A stretch of 64,000 nt of DNA from Siphonodentalium dalli (GCA_032622095.1 CP136069.1:12046036-12110035), one strand, 5' to 3'. Positions 34,390 to 49,100 are shown, counted from the stretch's first letter. Made by a program: numbers and translations. Notes: generated from the sequence alone by a model not told the origin.

Positions 34390-36235
34390 CATTAAAAGTT
34401 CTCTTCCTGCTGGATCGGTAAAAAGCGACATTAGCCAGTTAATATAGGTGATCGTGAATATGTGGCAGTGAGACTCAAATTGCCTCTACTCCTATCGTTA
34501 AGGCTACATACACATACAGACAATACGTTCACAACTTAAAGTCTGAAAGTAGCGGTATGACATGTTCAGACTAAAACCGGACCATTGTCATGTGCACATA
34601 AATTATAAGTACTTGTAATAGCGTGTGTACCCCTCCCTTCTCACACCCCTGAATCGAACGGAAATTTGATGGAAACAATTTGATGGCGACAAAATGTTTC
34701 ACCAAATGTTTGGTCGGTATCCGTGGTGCATGTCATATATATACCAGCCAGATAAACATGTATCACTTAACATGGCCTATGAATAAACCCACTTGTATGA
34801 CATGTTATAATCGATATATATACAATCAAATACATACAACTGAACAGTATTTGTTACGTGCTTCATTTTGTACGTATGCATATAAATTGTATACTAGCAG
34901 ATATTATGTATATATGCAAAATTATGATGTTGGGTTTTATGTTTGAACATATAGGCCGGAGTCATCATCTCCAGTTTAAACATCCGAGTTAAACCTGGTT
35001 TTAGACCTACATTGGTGGTCAAAGGGCGCATCTTGTCGTTCAGTTGTCATTTAGTTGATAACTCTATTCGGTGGTATGAACATGCAGTCAAACTACCTTG
35101 TTACCAATCGGAACAATGTGCTGGCCGATAAAACGCTTATTGACACGCCATAAATTATCGCGAGCGATATGTATTCATTGAGAAACAAGTATCGCGCATG
35201 GACCACTAATCCATTCTTATTCTGCGTTTAAACAAATCTGCCAAAGGGCATGTCTCTCGACGCGAGTTTCACCACTTTGTTTGTGGTTTTCCGCAAGATG
35301 CTTTACCCGAAAAGACAAAAGTTGGTGTGTTTACATGTATGTTTATATAGACATATGATGAGATCTGTCTATCTATCCGTCCGTTCGTTCGCAACTTTTC
35401 GTCCTAACCCCAGAACCGCTGTTGTGGGTTAAGTAACTAGATAGAACAAGTTGTAACGAGCACATTTGTTTATTGTTTTGTGTCTACTGATCACCGCCAA
35501 CAGAGTAGCCGTTAATGTGTCACTTGCAACACTTAGGAAACAGCCGTCCACGCCATACTGTGCCATAACCAATAAAAAATCGAAGACTTCCCTCCTCCAA
35601 TGTGTTTTTGTTCTTGAGGACACAATTGTCACGGTTATTCACGCTGTTGGGGTAGGATTGTAATATATGACAACTTCAGAAATTAGCAGTCTTCAGGGGA
35701 CTTAGTATCGAACGTGTTTTTATTTTTGAAAACAATGAAAACCGGTTCAGCCAGTTACAGAGGTGTGTTGACGATTTAAATGCAGACGGGGAACCACAGT
35801 GCAGTTATATTTGTCGTTAACTTCCTGTTGATCTCTCCAAGACAAAATCCATACATGGGAATGACATGACCACCATCCGATTTTAAATCTTCAAAATACA
35901 TTTTCAGTGTATAAACCTACACGGATTGAAATAATTGGATGGGACATGGCATGACATGATATTAATTATTTGATACAACAAAGTGCACTAAGACATAGAC
36001 GCATGTTTTGCTTAAATCGGGACAGCAATACATTTTCACTAAATGATTTGTTCTGGATCGTGAGAGATGAGCAACATTGAGTTTCACATATCACCATCAC
36101 TGAGTACGAAATGAAACAGCCAAAGAGAAGACCAACAACAAATATAACTACAGTCCATGCATGTAGGTTAAAATAGTACATTCTTGTAGTATAAATGACA
36201 ATTGAATAACACAATCAAACCACCAAATACATGTA
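34390..36235. other. No recognisable feature
   Basis: AT-rich with short open frames only. Candidate coding at 35466-35663 has no motif and no convincing splice sites. No repeats were noticed. Confidence 0.35.
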
Positions 36236-36269
36236 GTGTGCTGTCCAAAATGTCTTATTTTTGTATGTA

Positions 36270-36850
36270 GTACATGCTGTCAAGTTTGGTGCTTTTACCA
36301 TAAAATGCACGATTTTGTCATCTATCCGCCCCACTCTTTGTGCATTAGATTAGACGCCTTCAATCATAAACAATCATTTTATAGAACTGGCAGTGGAAAT
36401 ACGAACAAAATTTTGCGATAAGAAATTCTGTAAGATGGTTGGGTGTGGGCTGGGGGTTATCGAATAACTTTATTCTCAATACTTGGATGTCATATGAGTT
36501 TGTTATTTTGTGCATAATATTAGATAATCCTTCAATCAAAAACAATCATTTTTAGAACTGGAATTGCGAACAAAAATCATCGATCTGAATTGGGTGGGGT
36601 GGCGAATAACTTTATTCTTCAAACTTGGGGTGGCGAATAACATTGGTCTTTAAACTTCGACGTAGATAAGTTTCTAACTTTTTGTATTTGATTAGACGAT
36701 CCTTCATTCATAAACAAACATTTCATAGAACTGGAAGTCGAATTGCGAATAAAAATCTGCGTTCTGAAATTATGTATTGGTTGGTGGGTTGGAGGGGTGG
36801 TGAATAACTTTATTCTTAATACTTGGATGTCAGATGAGTTTCTAATGCTG
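36270..36850 (+). repeat. Three tandem units of ~171 bp
   Basis: 'catttta tagaactgg' variants at 36376, 36547 and 36719, each followed by 'cgaataactttattct' and 'acttggatgtca'. The phrase 'gcttttacc-taaaatgcacgatt' at the left edge recurs at 42710. Confidence 0.7.
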
Positions 36851-36879
36851 TACATTAGATTAGTCGATTAACATTGAAA

Positions 36880-37770
36880 ATTGGAATAGAGTCCAATTAT
36901 TTAGCACAACCCATCCTGATGTTGAAAATGCACATGCCATGCTGCTACTAAGAAAAGTATACAAGGAACCAGTTTTTGAATAGTTGCCCCCACACTAGTG
37001 AAATCTATTTCATTCCTTGTATTGTCTTTAAGGTGTTTGATGAATGTTAATTAACCATAGAGTTAGAGATAGAACAAAAAATTATTAAGGTTAACGAGCC
37101 ATACAGCTCTAACGCAAAATGAACAATGACCGTTTTCAACTATACCGGGTCTTGCGTACAATGTTATAAATCTATATTTTATCTGACAACCATAGAGGTC
37201 ACGTGACATTAAACCACATTAAATCACACCAACGTCATATTGAATTCTATTTCATTCCTTGTATTGTCTTTAAGGTGTTTGATGAATGTCAATTAACCAT
37301 AGAGTTAGAACAAAATTGATGAAGGTTAACTAGCCATACAGCTCTAACGTCAAAATGAACAATGACCGTTTTCAACTATATCGGGTCTTGCGTACAATGT
37401 TATAAATCTATATTTCATCTGAGTTAAACCACCCACAATGTTAACTCCAACCTTCCTGAGCACATCTGCTGTTTCGACTGAACCAGTAAACAATAAAGAC
37501 AAGTGAACCGGATGATTTGGGGATATATGGCCGCTATTTGGGGTAGATTTGGTCAAAAACATGCACAAAAATCCTCGAAAATATCCTGATTTTTGCTTAA
37601 GACGGCAGCCATCTTGGATTTGGAGATCACGTGACATTAAAACATTGGAATAGAGTGCAATTTTTTTTATCACAACCCTTCCGATGTTGAAAATATGCAT
37701 GCCATGCTTCTACTAAAAAGTATACAAGGAACCAGGTTTTGAACAGTTGTCCCAACCCTAGTAAATGTCC
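36880..37770 (+). repeat. Interleaved local duplications
   Basis: 36999-37187 is repeated at 37241-37423 ('tttcattccttgtattgtct', 'gccatacagctctaacg', 'gaccgttttcaactata'). 36880-36975 is repeated at 37640-37755 ('ttggaatagagt', 'gtatacaaggaaccag'). The order is A-B-B'-A'. Old direct duplications; no coding content recognised. Confidence 0.75.
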
Positions 37771-37869
37771 CGTAGTAATATGGAAATCATTATTAATTTT
37801 GTTTAACCCCAACGGTTTCGTGATTATTTTACCTTGATAAAAATATGATATATGTAACGTGCATGGACC

Positions 37870-38600
37870 TCAACATTGCACTTTTGTTGCTAAATCGGCT
37901 GCGTGGCCAGCACCATGGCAGTCACAAGGAAATCCTTGAATTCTCGTGCGGTGCCGCACAACGGGCATCTATATAGGACAGGGGGGCAACCATATAACCC
38001 GTTCCATATTTTCGAAAATAGGGCTGAAGTCGTGCACGGAGTGTCAAAATAGCCCCTTTTGATACTAAATCGGCTGCGTAGCTAGTTCCATGGTGGCCAC
38101 CCGGCAATTCTTGCATTTTCGTGCGTTGCCACCCAGCGGGCATCTATAGGACAGGGACGTGACTATATAGCCCCTTCAAAATATTCGAAAATTGGTCTGA
38201 AGTCGTGAATGGCGACCGTTCCATATTTTCGAAAATAGGGCTGAAGTCGTGCACGGAGTGTCCAAATAGCACGTTTTGTTACTAAATCGGCTGCGTAGCC
38301 AGAACCATGGCGGCCACCCTGGAATCCTGGCATTTCCGTGCGGTGCCACCGATGGCATCTTATATATGACAGGGGCACGACCATATGTACACGGAAGGAT
38401 TCCCTTGTGACTGCAATGGTTCTGGCTACGCAGCCGATTTAGCAACAAAAATTGCAATGTTGAGCTCCGTGCACGACTTCAGCCCAATTATCGAACATTT
38501 GGAAGGGGTTATATGGTTGCGTCCCTGTCCCGTGGACGCCCACCGAGTGGCACCGCATGAAAATGCAAGGATTCCCGGGAGGCCGCCATGCGTCTAGCTA
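37870..38600. repeat. ~165-bp repeat, direct and inverted copies
   Basis: Units containing 'gaagtcgtgcacggagtgtc', 'aaatcggctgcgta' and 'catggcggccacc' occur in plus orientation at about 37890-38390 and inverted at about 38385-38600. Divergent relatives form the array at 40960-41425. Confidence 0.7.
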
Positions 38601-39112
38601 CGTAATCATGTTTATGGGCTGCGAAACGGTTTTCAAAAACATTTCTTTGTTTTTTTGTAACATCTCCCAGTCTGTTGTTGAAAATACGTATGAGTTTTAG
38701 GTCCTGATGGATCTGGGGTTTCTCTATCCATATTGTCGATTTAATTGTTTAAATACCAGAGGAGCAGATGGTGGCGATTTTCTGCCATGTCTAAATAGTG
38801 GTATAAACGATACGACGTCACGATATCGGGAAGAGAAGTCCCAGAACCCAAGATACTGGCAGGTATACCACGAAGAGATCAGTGAAACCCACTTGAAATC
38901 CTAAACGCTCTGTATAGTCACACCGACTATCGACCCACTGGCCAAAGCCGGGACTATAGCCTATAGTACATGTATGAGGTGGCGCGGCATTTCCAAATTA
39001 ATTGTCAACACACCTCATCCCACACGGACAACATCTTCATGTATACGGTATTTTTATTTGTTTATATCTGCATTAAGTATACACTAATACTATAAAACAA
39101 GTTGATTATAAG

Positions 39113-39720
39113 GTGACAGTCTTGACTTCTTGTTTACACTCAGACAGGATGTCACCCGGAAAACTAGCAATTTATTTGTGCCTAATATTCAGCCAACTTA
39201 AGTCGGACAACGATTCCAACATTTATAACCAAAATATGCAATATATATATATAGTCATTCTCCAAGACAATGCCAATTTGTATTGTAATAATCAATCGGA
39301 TAGGAATTTCATGAAAGAATTGTCATTCTGTGTACGCAGCATCAATTATAAGACTGGAGCTATATTTCAGCCTTGTCAATACATGCCCAGCGATACCTAT
39401 ATCGATTGGCATGTGTCGCTCGTCAAAGTTTCAGCAGGAAGGGGTTTATGATGTTGAAATGTAAACCGTTGAAAGAAGCACTCAATGTGATAAATACAAA
39501 AGCCTTTTACCACCCACGGCGCACATGTTATTCTGGAAATCCATATATTAATCTTATGAGACTGGTGGCAGTGAACAGAATTGGAGAGGTGATTAAAAAT
39601 CACTCTATAGATACTGACACACAATGTTCTGTTGAAATGAATCTCCTAATTGAAAATACCGCTATGTTTATCGACGCTCCGTGGGTCTACTTGGATAGAT
39701 CTTGAAACTTATGACGCAGA
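39113..39720 (+). other. Unrecognised open frames with signal-like start
   Basis: Two overlapping plus-strand frames. The first, from 39149, begins MSPGKLAIYLCLIFSQLKS, resembling a short secretion signal, and runs to 39451. The second (about 39440-39705) includes YHPRRTCYSGNPYINLMRLV. They could be parts of one small secreted protein separated by an intron or frameshift, or chance. No domain was recognised, and no convincing donor/acceptor pair joins them. Confidence 0.2.
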
Positions 39721-40959
39721 ATAGCTTTTACCTCCCTTTAACTCAATTGCAAATTAATTGATTAATCTTGGCATCTATCACAAAGAAATGGGTTCATCGT
39801 CCAAACCATGACTAAAACGCACACTGCCATACATATTTAACAGAAAACATTTTTGACATAGCATCATACATCCTGGGACCCAACTTTAGCCCGAGCCTGT
39901 GTACATATTCCGTCATTTTCCAGTCATTTTTTTTTAATTTGGCACAGATATTAAACATCGTTGGAACCTGCAATTCTGAGTTTGGTTGGAACCATTTTTG
40001 TCGAGTTCTTGTCATTTTTGCCGACTTTTCTAGCTCGTTAGCGCAATAAATTGAACAAATATTAACCGATTTTAACAATGTTTTGCGTAAGAGCTGTTTT
40101 AAAAAAATATCTTGAACGAGTTCGAAAAACAGACTTATCCGATCTTTTCTACCGCAATTATGGCCCCTAGTTTGACGAATTTTCTTGATTTTCAACATTT
40201 GAGGTTTCCGGATGATGACATTTATTCCGGACATATCCAATCCTTCAGTTAGCCACCGTCTCCAGGGACATTGTGGTCGGTCGACCTTTTATTTAATATG
40301 ATTTGGTGTATCATTTCTAGATGAAGACAATCCAACTCGACCGCCCATCGGACACTTGAATTATTCTAAACCACACAGCTATCGGCATTGCCGCGCCGTA
40401 TATATCAGTACCAGATTCCTAGATTATATCCACGGTCCCCACACTACCTTCCCACCCATCGGAAACATGAATTATCAAAAAAAATGCTCTTCATTGTTCG
40501 GTCCACAAAATTTTAGGAGACAACGATACGATTAGGTGCCATTAACTTAGCAGGTATAATTCCATGCGCATTAAGATTCGTCGACTAAGATTGTTACAAG
40601 TAACACCAGGGAGGTTTCGCTTCACCTATGTAGCCTCTGATGTCTACATATATAGAGTACATACAGTTTGCATTGGTATGTGGCACCGTGGTACGGTATA
40701 TATCATCTCATTCAAAACCAGCTAAATAATCTTTTAATTCTTATTTTTTTTTAAACACAGATTCACCCATATTAGAATTGCACTGTATCAACCCAATTTA
40801 TTGTGCTGTAATGCCGTTGAAGGTTTTTTGTGAGTTTGTGAGTAGCTTCATATCTGCCCTTACACAAGTTCCATGAATTCCGTTACTAGTTCCCAGACCA
40901 ACCCCAGTTTCTAGTTCCCAGTTCTCATAATATGATAACAATCGTTACTGAATCGCCCA

Positions 40960-41425
40960 CATGTATGTATGCATAATCACAGCAGCTACGGTGCCATCCT
41001 TTCTGGATTCTTCTTGTGCCGCAACTAGTCCATCTAGAAATCACAAACCAGGTCACATACGCTCGTCCAGCTGTTCAAAATTGGGCGTAAGTCGTGCATG
41101 GGGTCAACATAATGAAAAAAGGTCAGTTTTCGTTGCTAAATCGCATGCGTAGGCATAACCATAGCAGCCACGACACTATTGTTCTGGATTCGTTTTGTGC
41201 CGCTACTAGTTCATCTCAAAATAAAAAAAACTAGGTCACAATTAACCTGTCCAGCTGTTCAAAAATTGGGTGTAAGTCGTGCGTGGAGGAAATTAACAAT
41301 TTCTCGTTGCCAAATTCCAATATGTATGCATAATCACAGCAACCACGGGTATTCTTGTGCTGCCACCAGTCCATCTAGAAATCACAAACTGGGTCACATA
41401 CGCCCATCCAGCTGTTCAAAAAATC
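40960..41425 (+). repeat. Three tandem units of ~185 bp
   Basis: Each unit holds 'atgcataatcacagcag'-type start, 'tcttgtgccgcaactagtcc', 'gtccagctgttcaaa' and 'gtaagtcgtgc'. Distant relatives of the 37.9-38.6 kb repeat. Confidence 0.7.
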
Positions 41426-41429
41426 GCCT

Positions 41430-41986
41430 TTGTTCTGACAACACTATTGTTTGTAAAAGAGCAGACAAAGGAGGTGCACTGGAGATTATGGAAGCGACCG
41501 ACTATGCCAACACATCGGAAGATACACTCTTGGACGATCGTTTTTACAAGACACTTCCTACAAATGAGGAGAAGTTTGTCACAAAGTTCTCTAAATGCCT
41601 AACTGATAAAGAAGCCGAATATCTCACAAAATTTGAGATGAAATGCAGCTCTTACGGACTAAGCAAAATTCATAAAAGTCCTACAATCCAACAGGCAATT
41701 AAAGAACAGAATTCCGCGTATATCCGAGTGCCCAGGTGTGGATAATATGGTCACTGATGTTAGTCGGGAAACTTTCTTTTGCGTGTATATACAGTTGTTG
41801 TTCGAGATAAATCATCCAGAATATCGCAAAATTTCACTGAGTGAACATTTGGATGAATGTGGAAAGAATCAATATTCGATCTTCCCATTCCAAAAACTGT
41901 TCTCAGCAAACAGAATACACCGAACCCGGAAGGAAGATTTCTACGTTGATCACTTCCGATGCAAGCTAAATGCGCCCAGGAAATGA
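41430..41986 (+). pseudogene. Penelope-like retroelement fragment (RT N-part and C-terminal endonuclease tail)
   Basis: Two blocks. The first, at 41430-41740, reads DNTIVCKRADKGGALEIM, then DDRFYKTL, TDKEAEYLTKF and YGLSKIHKSP, resembling the start of the reverse transcriptase of Penelope-like elements ('ADKGG' and 'YGLPKIHK' blocks). The second, at 41770-41986 in another frame, reads ISLSEHLDECGKNQYSIF, KLFSANRIHRTRKEDFYV and DHFRCKLN, then a stop, resembling the end of the GIY-YIG endonuclease domain of the same class. The RT catalytic core is missing: an internal deletion joins the two. It therefore cannot be active. The class assignment is by motif, and a DIRS-like or other relative is possible. 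Confidence 0.6.
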
Positions 41987-42081
41987 CGTTGTGTAAAGCT
42001 GGGTTGTCTCCTTGACACTATGATGTCTCATGTTATTCTTGGACCATATATATAACTGTGCACACGTTACTTTAAACTGTG

Positions 42082-42085
<4 letters not shown>

Positions 42086-42116
<31 letters not shown>
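42086..42116. repeat. (TA)n microsatellite
   Basis: About 15 uninterrupted AT dinucleotides. Confidence 0.97.
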
Positions 42117-42119
<3 letters not shown>

Positions 42120-42227
42120 CCAATGTCTGTTCCATAACAATTTACAGGGACCATCTCGATAACAATAGAGAGGTCTATTTTGGTACTTTTTTTTACAAGA
42201 AAGATAATGGATAAGATAGTGCGGGTT

Positions 42228-42665
42228 AAAATTTTCTAAAGTGATGCTGTTGTTGTCAGGGGCACAAAAGGGGAGAAGGGCAGAAACAAAATTGTCGCCG
42301 ATTTCCACCAAACTTATACATAATCATCTCCATGATGAATCTAATGGTGTGGTTTACAGACGTCAATAGTGGCGCCATTTGAGTCAGGGGTGCATGGAGG
42401 GGGAGAGGTGCACAATAATTAATAAACCTGTTTAGCGCCGATTTCCACAAAGTTGAAATTTTCTAAAGTGATGCTGTTGTTGTCAGGGGCACAAAAGGGG
42501 AGAAGGGCAGAAACAAAATTGTCGCCGATTTCCACCAAACTTATACATAATCATCTCCATGATGAATCTAATGGTGTGGTTTACAGACGTCAAAAGTGGC
42601 GCTATTTGAGTCAGGGGTGCAGTGCAGGGAGAGCGGACCAAAATCGCACCTTGGCATGATATCCA
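42228..42665 (+). repeat. Tandem duplication, ~226-bp unit
   Basis: 'aaattttctaaagtgatgct' starts at 42231 and 42457, and the following 130 bp are almost identical, up to 'ggtttacagacgtcaa'. A recent duplication. Confidence 0.92.
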
Positions 42666-42669
42666 AATC

Positions 42670-43100
42670 CACAAGATATCACCTCAGGATGTTGTATACA
42701 AAGTTTGTTGCTTTTACCTTAAAATGCACGATTCACCCTTTTTTTGACACGGAGCCGCCCTACTATAAGTTCATCCGAGCAACGCCGGGTACCCCACATA
42801 TATACATATAGACCTGCCAATTTATTGTCAATCAATATAGTATAGCATGTGGAAAAAGTTTCCTTTAATCGATTGGTTGGCCCTGAAAAGGGCCGTTTTT
42901 TTCACATATTCTGGGAACGCATTCAGAGAAGAATGGAGCCCCTGAGAATGCGTTCTATCTGCATTTGTAGCGGACGATTCCGACGTTTTGGCCCTTTTCT
43001 TCAGGTTGAAGTAAGTGGATCAGGTTCTTCTTGTCGAAGTCGATGGGGTACCGGATGTCTGTGAAGCGGACAAATTTGGAGCTTTTTCTGAATTCGCCTA
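42670..43100. other. No recognisable feature
   Basis: Spacer between the duplication and the 162-bp satellite. Starts with a phrase shared with 36273. An open frame at 42849-43064 has no motif. Confidence 0.35.
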
Positions 43101-43104
43101 TTTA

Positions 43105-46100
43105 TTCTTGTAGTTGATTTAGGATTTCACCGCACGGGCTCCGATTTGGGGTTCACCATGTTAAGGGTCCATCATAGCAAATGCGTAGGAGTCTAAATAT
43201 CTGGATTCTTGGGATATAATAGGAACGTTGAGACATATATGAATCATCCTGCATCCGTACATGAATAATATATTGTTGACTTAGGGTTTCACCGCACGGG
43301 CTCCAATTTGGGGTTCACCATGTTAAGGGCCCTTCATAGAGAATGGGTAGGAGTATAAATATCTGGATTCTTGCGATATAATATGAACGTTGGGACATAT
43401 ATGAATCGACTGCATCCGTACATGACTAATATATAGTTGACTTAGGGTTTCACCGCACGGGCTCCAATTTGGGGTTCACCATGTTAATAGAGAATGGGTA
43501 GGAGTCAAAATATCTGGATTCTGGAAATATAATATGAACGTTGGGACATATCTGGACCGTCCTGCATCCCTATATGACTAATATATAGTTGATTTAGGAT
43601 TTCACCGCACGGGCTCCGATTTGGTGTTCACCATGTTAAGGGCCCATCATAGAGAATGGGTAGGAGTATAAATATCTGGATTCTTGCAATATAATATGAA
43701 CGTTGGGACATATATGAATCGTCCTGCATCCGTACATGACTAATATATAGTTGACTTAGGGTTTCACCGCACGGGCTCCAATTTGGGGTTCACCATGTTA
43801 AGGGCCCTTCATAGAGAATGGGTAGGAGTATAAATATCTGGATTCTTGCAATATAATATGAACGTTGGGACATATATGAATCGTCCTGCATCCGTACATG
43901 ACTAATATATAGTTGACTTAGGGTTTCACCGGACGGGCTCCAATTTGGGGTTCACCATGTTAAGGGCCCATCATAGAGAATGGGTAGGAGTAAAAATATC
44001 TTGATTCTTGGGATATAATATGAACGTTAGGACATATATGAATCGTCCTGCATCCGTACATGACTAATATATAGTTGACTTAGGGTTTCACCGCACGGGC
44101 TCCAATTTGGGGTTCACCATGTTAAGGGCCCATCATAGAGAATGGGTAGCAGTAAAAATATCTGGATTCTGGAAATATAATATGAACGTTGGGAAATATA
44201 TGAATCGTCCTGCATCCCTATATGACTAATATATAGTTGATTTAGGATTTCGCCGCACGGGCTCCGATTTGGGGTTCACCATGTTAAGGGCCCATCATAG
44301 AGAACGGGTAGGAGTAAACATATCTGGATTCTGGAAATATAATATGAACGTTGGGAAATATATGAATCGTCCTGCATCCCTATATGACTAATATATAGTT
44401 GATTTAGGATTTCACCGCACGGGCTCCGATTTGGGGTTCACCATGTTAAGGGCCCATCATAGAGAATGGGTAGGAGTCTAAATATCTGGATTCTTGGGAT
44501 ATAATATGAACGTTGGGACATATATGAATCGTCCTGCATCCGTACATGACTAATATATAGTTGATTTAGGTTTTCACCGCACAGGCTCCAATTTGGGGTT
44601 CACCATGTTAAGGGCTGATCATAGAGAATGGGTAGGAATCTAAATATCTGGATTCTGGAAATATTATATGAACTTTGGGACATATCTGGACCGTCCTGCA
44701 TCCATACATGACTAATATATAGTTGACTTAGGTTTTCACCGCACGGGCTCCGATTTGGGGTTCACCATGTTAAGGGCCGATCATAGCAAATGCGTAGGAT
44801 TATAAATATCTGGATTCTTGGGATATAATATGAGCGTTGGGACATATCTGGACTGTCCTGTATCCGTATATGACTAATATATAGTTGACTTAGGTTTTCA
44901 CCGCACGGGCTCCAATTTGGGGTTCACCATGTTAAGGGCCCATCTTAGAGAATGGGTAGGAGTCAAAATATCTGGATTCTGGAAATATAATATGAACGTT
45001 GGGACATATCTGGACCGTCCTGCATCCGTACATGACTAATATATAGTTGACTTAGGTTTTCACCGCATGGGCTCCGATTTGGGGTTCACCATGTTAAGGG
45101 CCAATCATAGAGAATGGGTAGGATTCAAAATATCTGGATTCTGGAAATAGAATATGAACGTTGGGACATATCTGGACCGTCCTGCATCCCTATATGACTA
45201 ATATATAGTTGATTTAGGATTTCACCGCACGGGCTCCGATTTGGGGTTCACCATGTTAAGGGCCCATCATAGCAAATGCGTAGGAGTCTAAATATCTGGA
45301 TTCTTGGGATATAATATGAACGTTGGGACATATATGAATCGTCCTGCATCCGTACATGAATAATATATTGTTGACTTAGGTTTCACCGCACGGGCTCCAA
45401 TTTGGGGTTCACCATGTTAAGGGCCCTTCATAGAGAATGGGTAGGAGTATAAATCTCTGGATTCTTCCGATATAATATGAATGTTGGGACATATATGAAT
45501 CGTCCTGCATCCGTACATGACTAATATATAGTTGACTTAGGGTTTCACCGCACGGGCTCCAATTTGGGGTTCATCATGTTAAGGGCCCATCATAGAGAAT
45601 GGGTAGGAATCAAAATATCTGGATTCTGGAAATATAATATGAACGTTGGGACATATCTGGACCGTCATGCATCCCTATATGACTAATATATAGTTGATTT
45701 AGGATTTCACCGCACAGGCTCCGATTTGGTGTTCACCATGTTAAGGGCCCATCATAGAGAATGGGTAGGAGTCTAAATATCTTGATTCTTGGGATATTAT
45801 ATGAACGTTGGGACATATATGAATCGTCCTGCATCCGTACATGACTAATATATAGTTGACTTAGGGTTTCACCGCACAGGCTCCGATTTGGGGTTCACCA
45901 TGCTAAGGGCCCATCATAGAGAATGGGTAGGAGTCTAAATATCTGGATTCTTGCAATATAATATGAACGTTGGGACATATATGAATCGTCCTGCATCCCT
46001 ATATGACTAATATATAGTTGATTTAGGATTTCACCGCACGGGCTCCAATTTGGGGTTCACCATGTTAAGGGCCCATCATAGAGAATGGGTAGGAGTCAAA

Positions 46101-49100
46101 ATATCTGGATTCTGCAAATATAATATGAACGTTGGGAAATATATGAATCGTCCTGCATCCCTATATGACTAATATATAGTTGATTTAGGATTTCACCGCA
46201 CGGGCTCCGATTTGGGGTTCACCATGTTAAGGGCCCATCATAGAGAATGGGTAGGAGTCAAAATATCTGGATTCTGGAAATATAATATGAACGTTGGGAA
46301 ATATATGAATCGTCCTGCATCCCTATATGACTAATATATAGTTGATTTAGGATTTCACCGCACGGGCTCCGATTTGGGGTTCACCATGTTAAGGGCCCAT
46401 CATAGAGAATGGGTAGGAGTCTAAATATCTGGATTCTTGGGATATAATATGAACGTTGGGACATATATGAATCGTCCTGCATCCGTACATGACTAATATA
46501 TAGTTGACTTAGGGTTTCACCGCACGGGCTCCAATTTGGGGTTCACCATGCTAAGGGCCCACCATAGAGAATGGGTAGGAGTCTAAATATCTGGATTCTT
46601 GCAATATAATATGAACGTTGGGACATATATGAATCGTCCTGCATCCGTACATGACTAATATATAGTTGACTTAGGGTTTCACCGCACGGGCTCCAATTTG
46701 GGGTTCACCATGTTAAGGGCCCATCATAGAGAATGGGTAGGAGTCTAAATATCTGGATTCTTGCAGTATAATATGAACGTTGGGACATATATGAATCGTC
46801 CTGCATCCGTACCTGACTAATATATAGTTGATTTAGGTTTTCACCGCACAGGCTCCAATTTGGGGTTCACCATGTTAAGGGCTGATCATAGAGAATGGGT
46901 AGGAATCTAAATATCTGGATTCTGGAAATATTATATGAACTTTGGGACATATCTGGACCGTCCTGCATCCGTACATGACTAATATATAGTTGACTTCGGT
47001 TTTCACCGCACGGGCTGCGATTTGGGGTTCACCATGTTAAGGGCCCATCATAGCAAATGCGTAGGATTCTAAATATCTGGATTCTTGGGATATAATATGA
47101 GCGTTGGGACATATCTGGACTGTCCTGCATCCGTATATGACTAATATATAGTTGACTTAGGTTTTCACCGCACGGGCTCCAATTTGGGGTTCACCATGTT
47201 AAGGGCCCATCTTAGAGAATGGGTAGGAGTAAAAATATCTGGATTCTGGAAATATAATATGAACGTTGGGACATATCTGGACCGTCCTGCATCCGAACAT
47301 GACTAATATATAGTTGACTTAGGTTTTCACCGCATGGGCTCCGATTTGGGGTTCACCATGTTAAGGGCCCATCATAGAGAATGGGTAGGAGTCAAAATAT
47401 CTGGATTCTGGAAATAGAATATGAACGTTGGGACATATCTGGACTGTCCTGCATCCCTATATGACTAATATATAGTTGATTTAGGATTTCACCGCACGGG
47501 CTCCGATTTGGGGTTCACCATGTTAAGGGCCCATCATAGCAAATGCGTAGGAGTCTAAATATCTGGATTCTTGGGATATAATATGAACGTTGGGACATAT
47601 ATGAATCGTCATGCATCCGTACATGAATAATATATTGTTGACTTAGGGTTTCACCGCACGGGCTCCAATTTGGGGTTCACCATGTTAAGGGCCTTTCATA
47701 GAGAATGGGTAGGAGTATAAATCTCTGGATTCTTGCGATATAATATGAACGTTGGGACATATATGAATCGTCCTGCATCCGTACATGACTAATATATAGT
47801 TGACTTAGGGTTTCACCGCACGGGCTCCAATTTGGGGTTCACCATGTTAAGGGCCCATCATAGAGAATGGGTAGGAATCAAAATATCTGGATTCTGGAAA
47901 TATAATATGAACGTTGGGACATATCTGGACCGTCATGCATCCCTATATGACTAATATATAGTTGATTTAGGATTTCACCGCACAGGCTCCGATTTGGTGT
48001 TCACCATGTTAAGGGCCCATCATAGAGAATGGGTAGGAGTCTAAATATCTTGATTCTTGCGGTATAATATGAACGTTGGGACATATATGAATCGTCCTGC
48101 ATCCCTATAAGACTAATATATAGTTGATTTAGGATTTCACCGCACGGGCTCCAATTTAGGGTTCACCATGTTAAGGGCCCATCATAGAGAATGGGTAGGA
48201 GTCTAAATATCTGGATTCTTGCAGTATAATATGAACGTTGGGACATATATGAATCGTCCTGCATCCCTATATGACTAATATATAGTTTATTTAGGTTTTC
48301 ACCGCACAGGCTCCAATTTGGGGTTCACCATGTTAAGGGCTGATCATAGAGAATGGGTAGGAATCTAAATATCTGGATTCTGGAAATATAATATGAACTT
48401 TGGGACATATCTGGACCGTCCTGCATCCGTACATGACTAATATATAGTTGACTTAGGTTTTCACCGCATGGGCTCCGATTTGGGGTTCACCATGTTAAGG
48501 GCCCATCATAGAGAATGGGTAGGAGTCAAAATATCTGGATTCTGGAAATAGAATATGAACGTTGGGACATATATGAATCGTCCTGCATCCCTATAAGACT
48601 AATATATAGTTGATGTAGGATTTCACCGCACGGGCTCCAATTTAGGGTTCACCATGTTAAGGGCCCATCATAGAGAATGGGTAGGAGTCTAAATATCTGG
48701 ATTCTTGCAGTATAATATGAACGTTGGGACATATATGAATCGTCCTGCATCCCTATATGACTAATATATAGTTGATTTAGGTTTTCACCGCATAGGCTCC
48801 AATTTGGGGTTCACCATGTTAAGGGCTGATCATAGAGAATGGGTAGGAATCTAAATATCTGGATTCTGGAAATATAATATGAACTTTGGGAGATATCTGG
48901 ACCGTCCTGCATCCGTACATGACTAATATATAGTTGACTTAGGTTTTCACCACACAGGCTCCGATTTGGGGTTCACCATGTTAAGGGCCCTTCATAGAGA
49001 ATGGGTAGGAGTCAAAATATCTGGATTCTTGCGATATAATATGAACGTTGGGACATATATGAATCGTCCTGCATCCGTACATGATTAATATATAGTTGAC

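Noticed and set aside
39812-40240. 142-codon minus-strand open frame rich in Lys and Arg
   Set aside because: No recognised domain, no splice or promoter context. This length is possible by chance in AT-rich DNA. It could still be an unknown transposon fragment.
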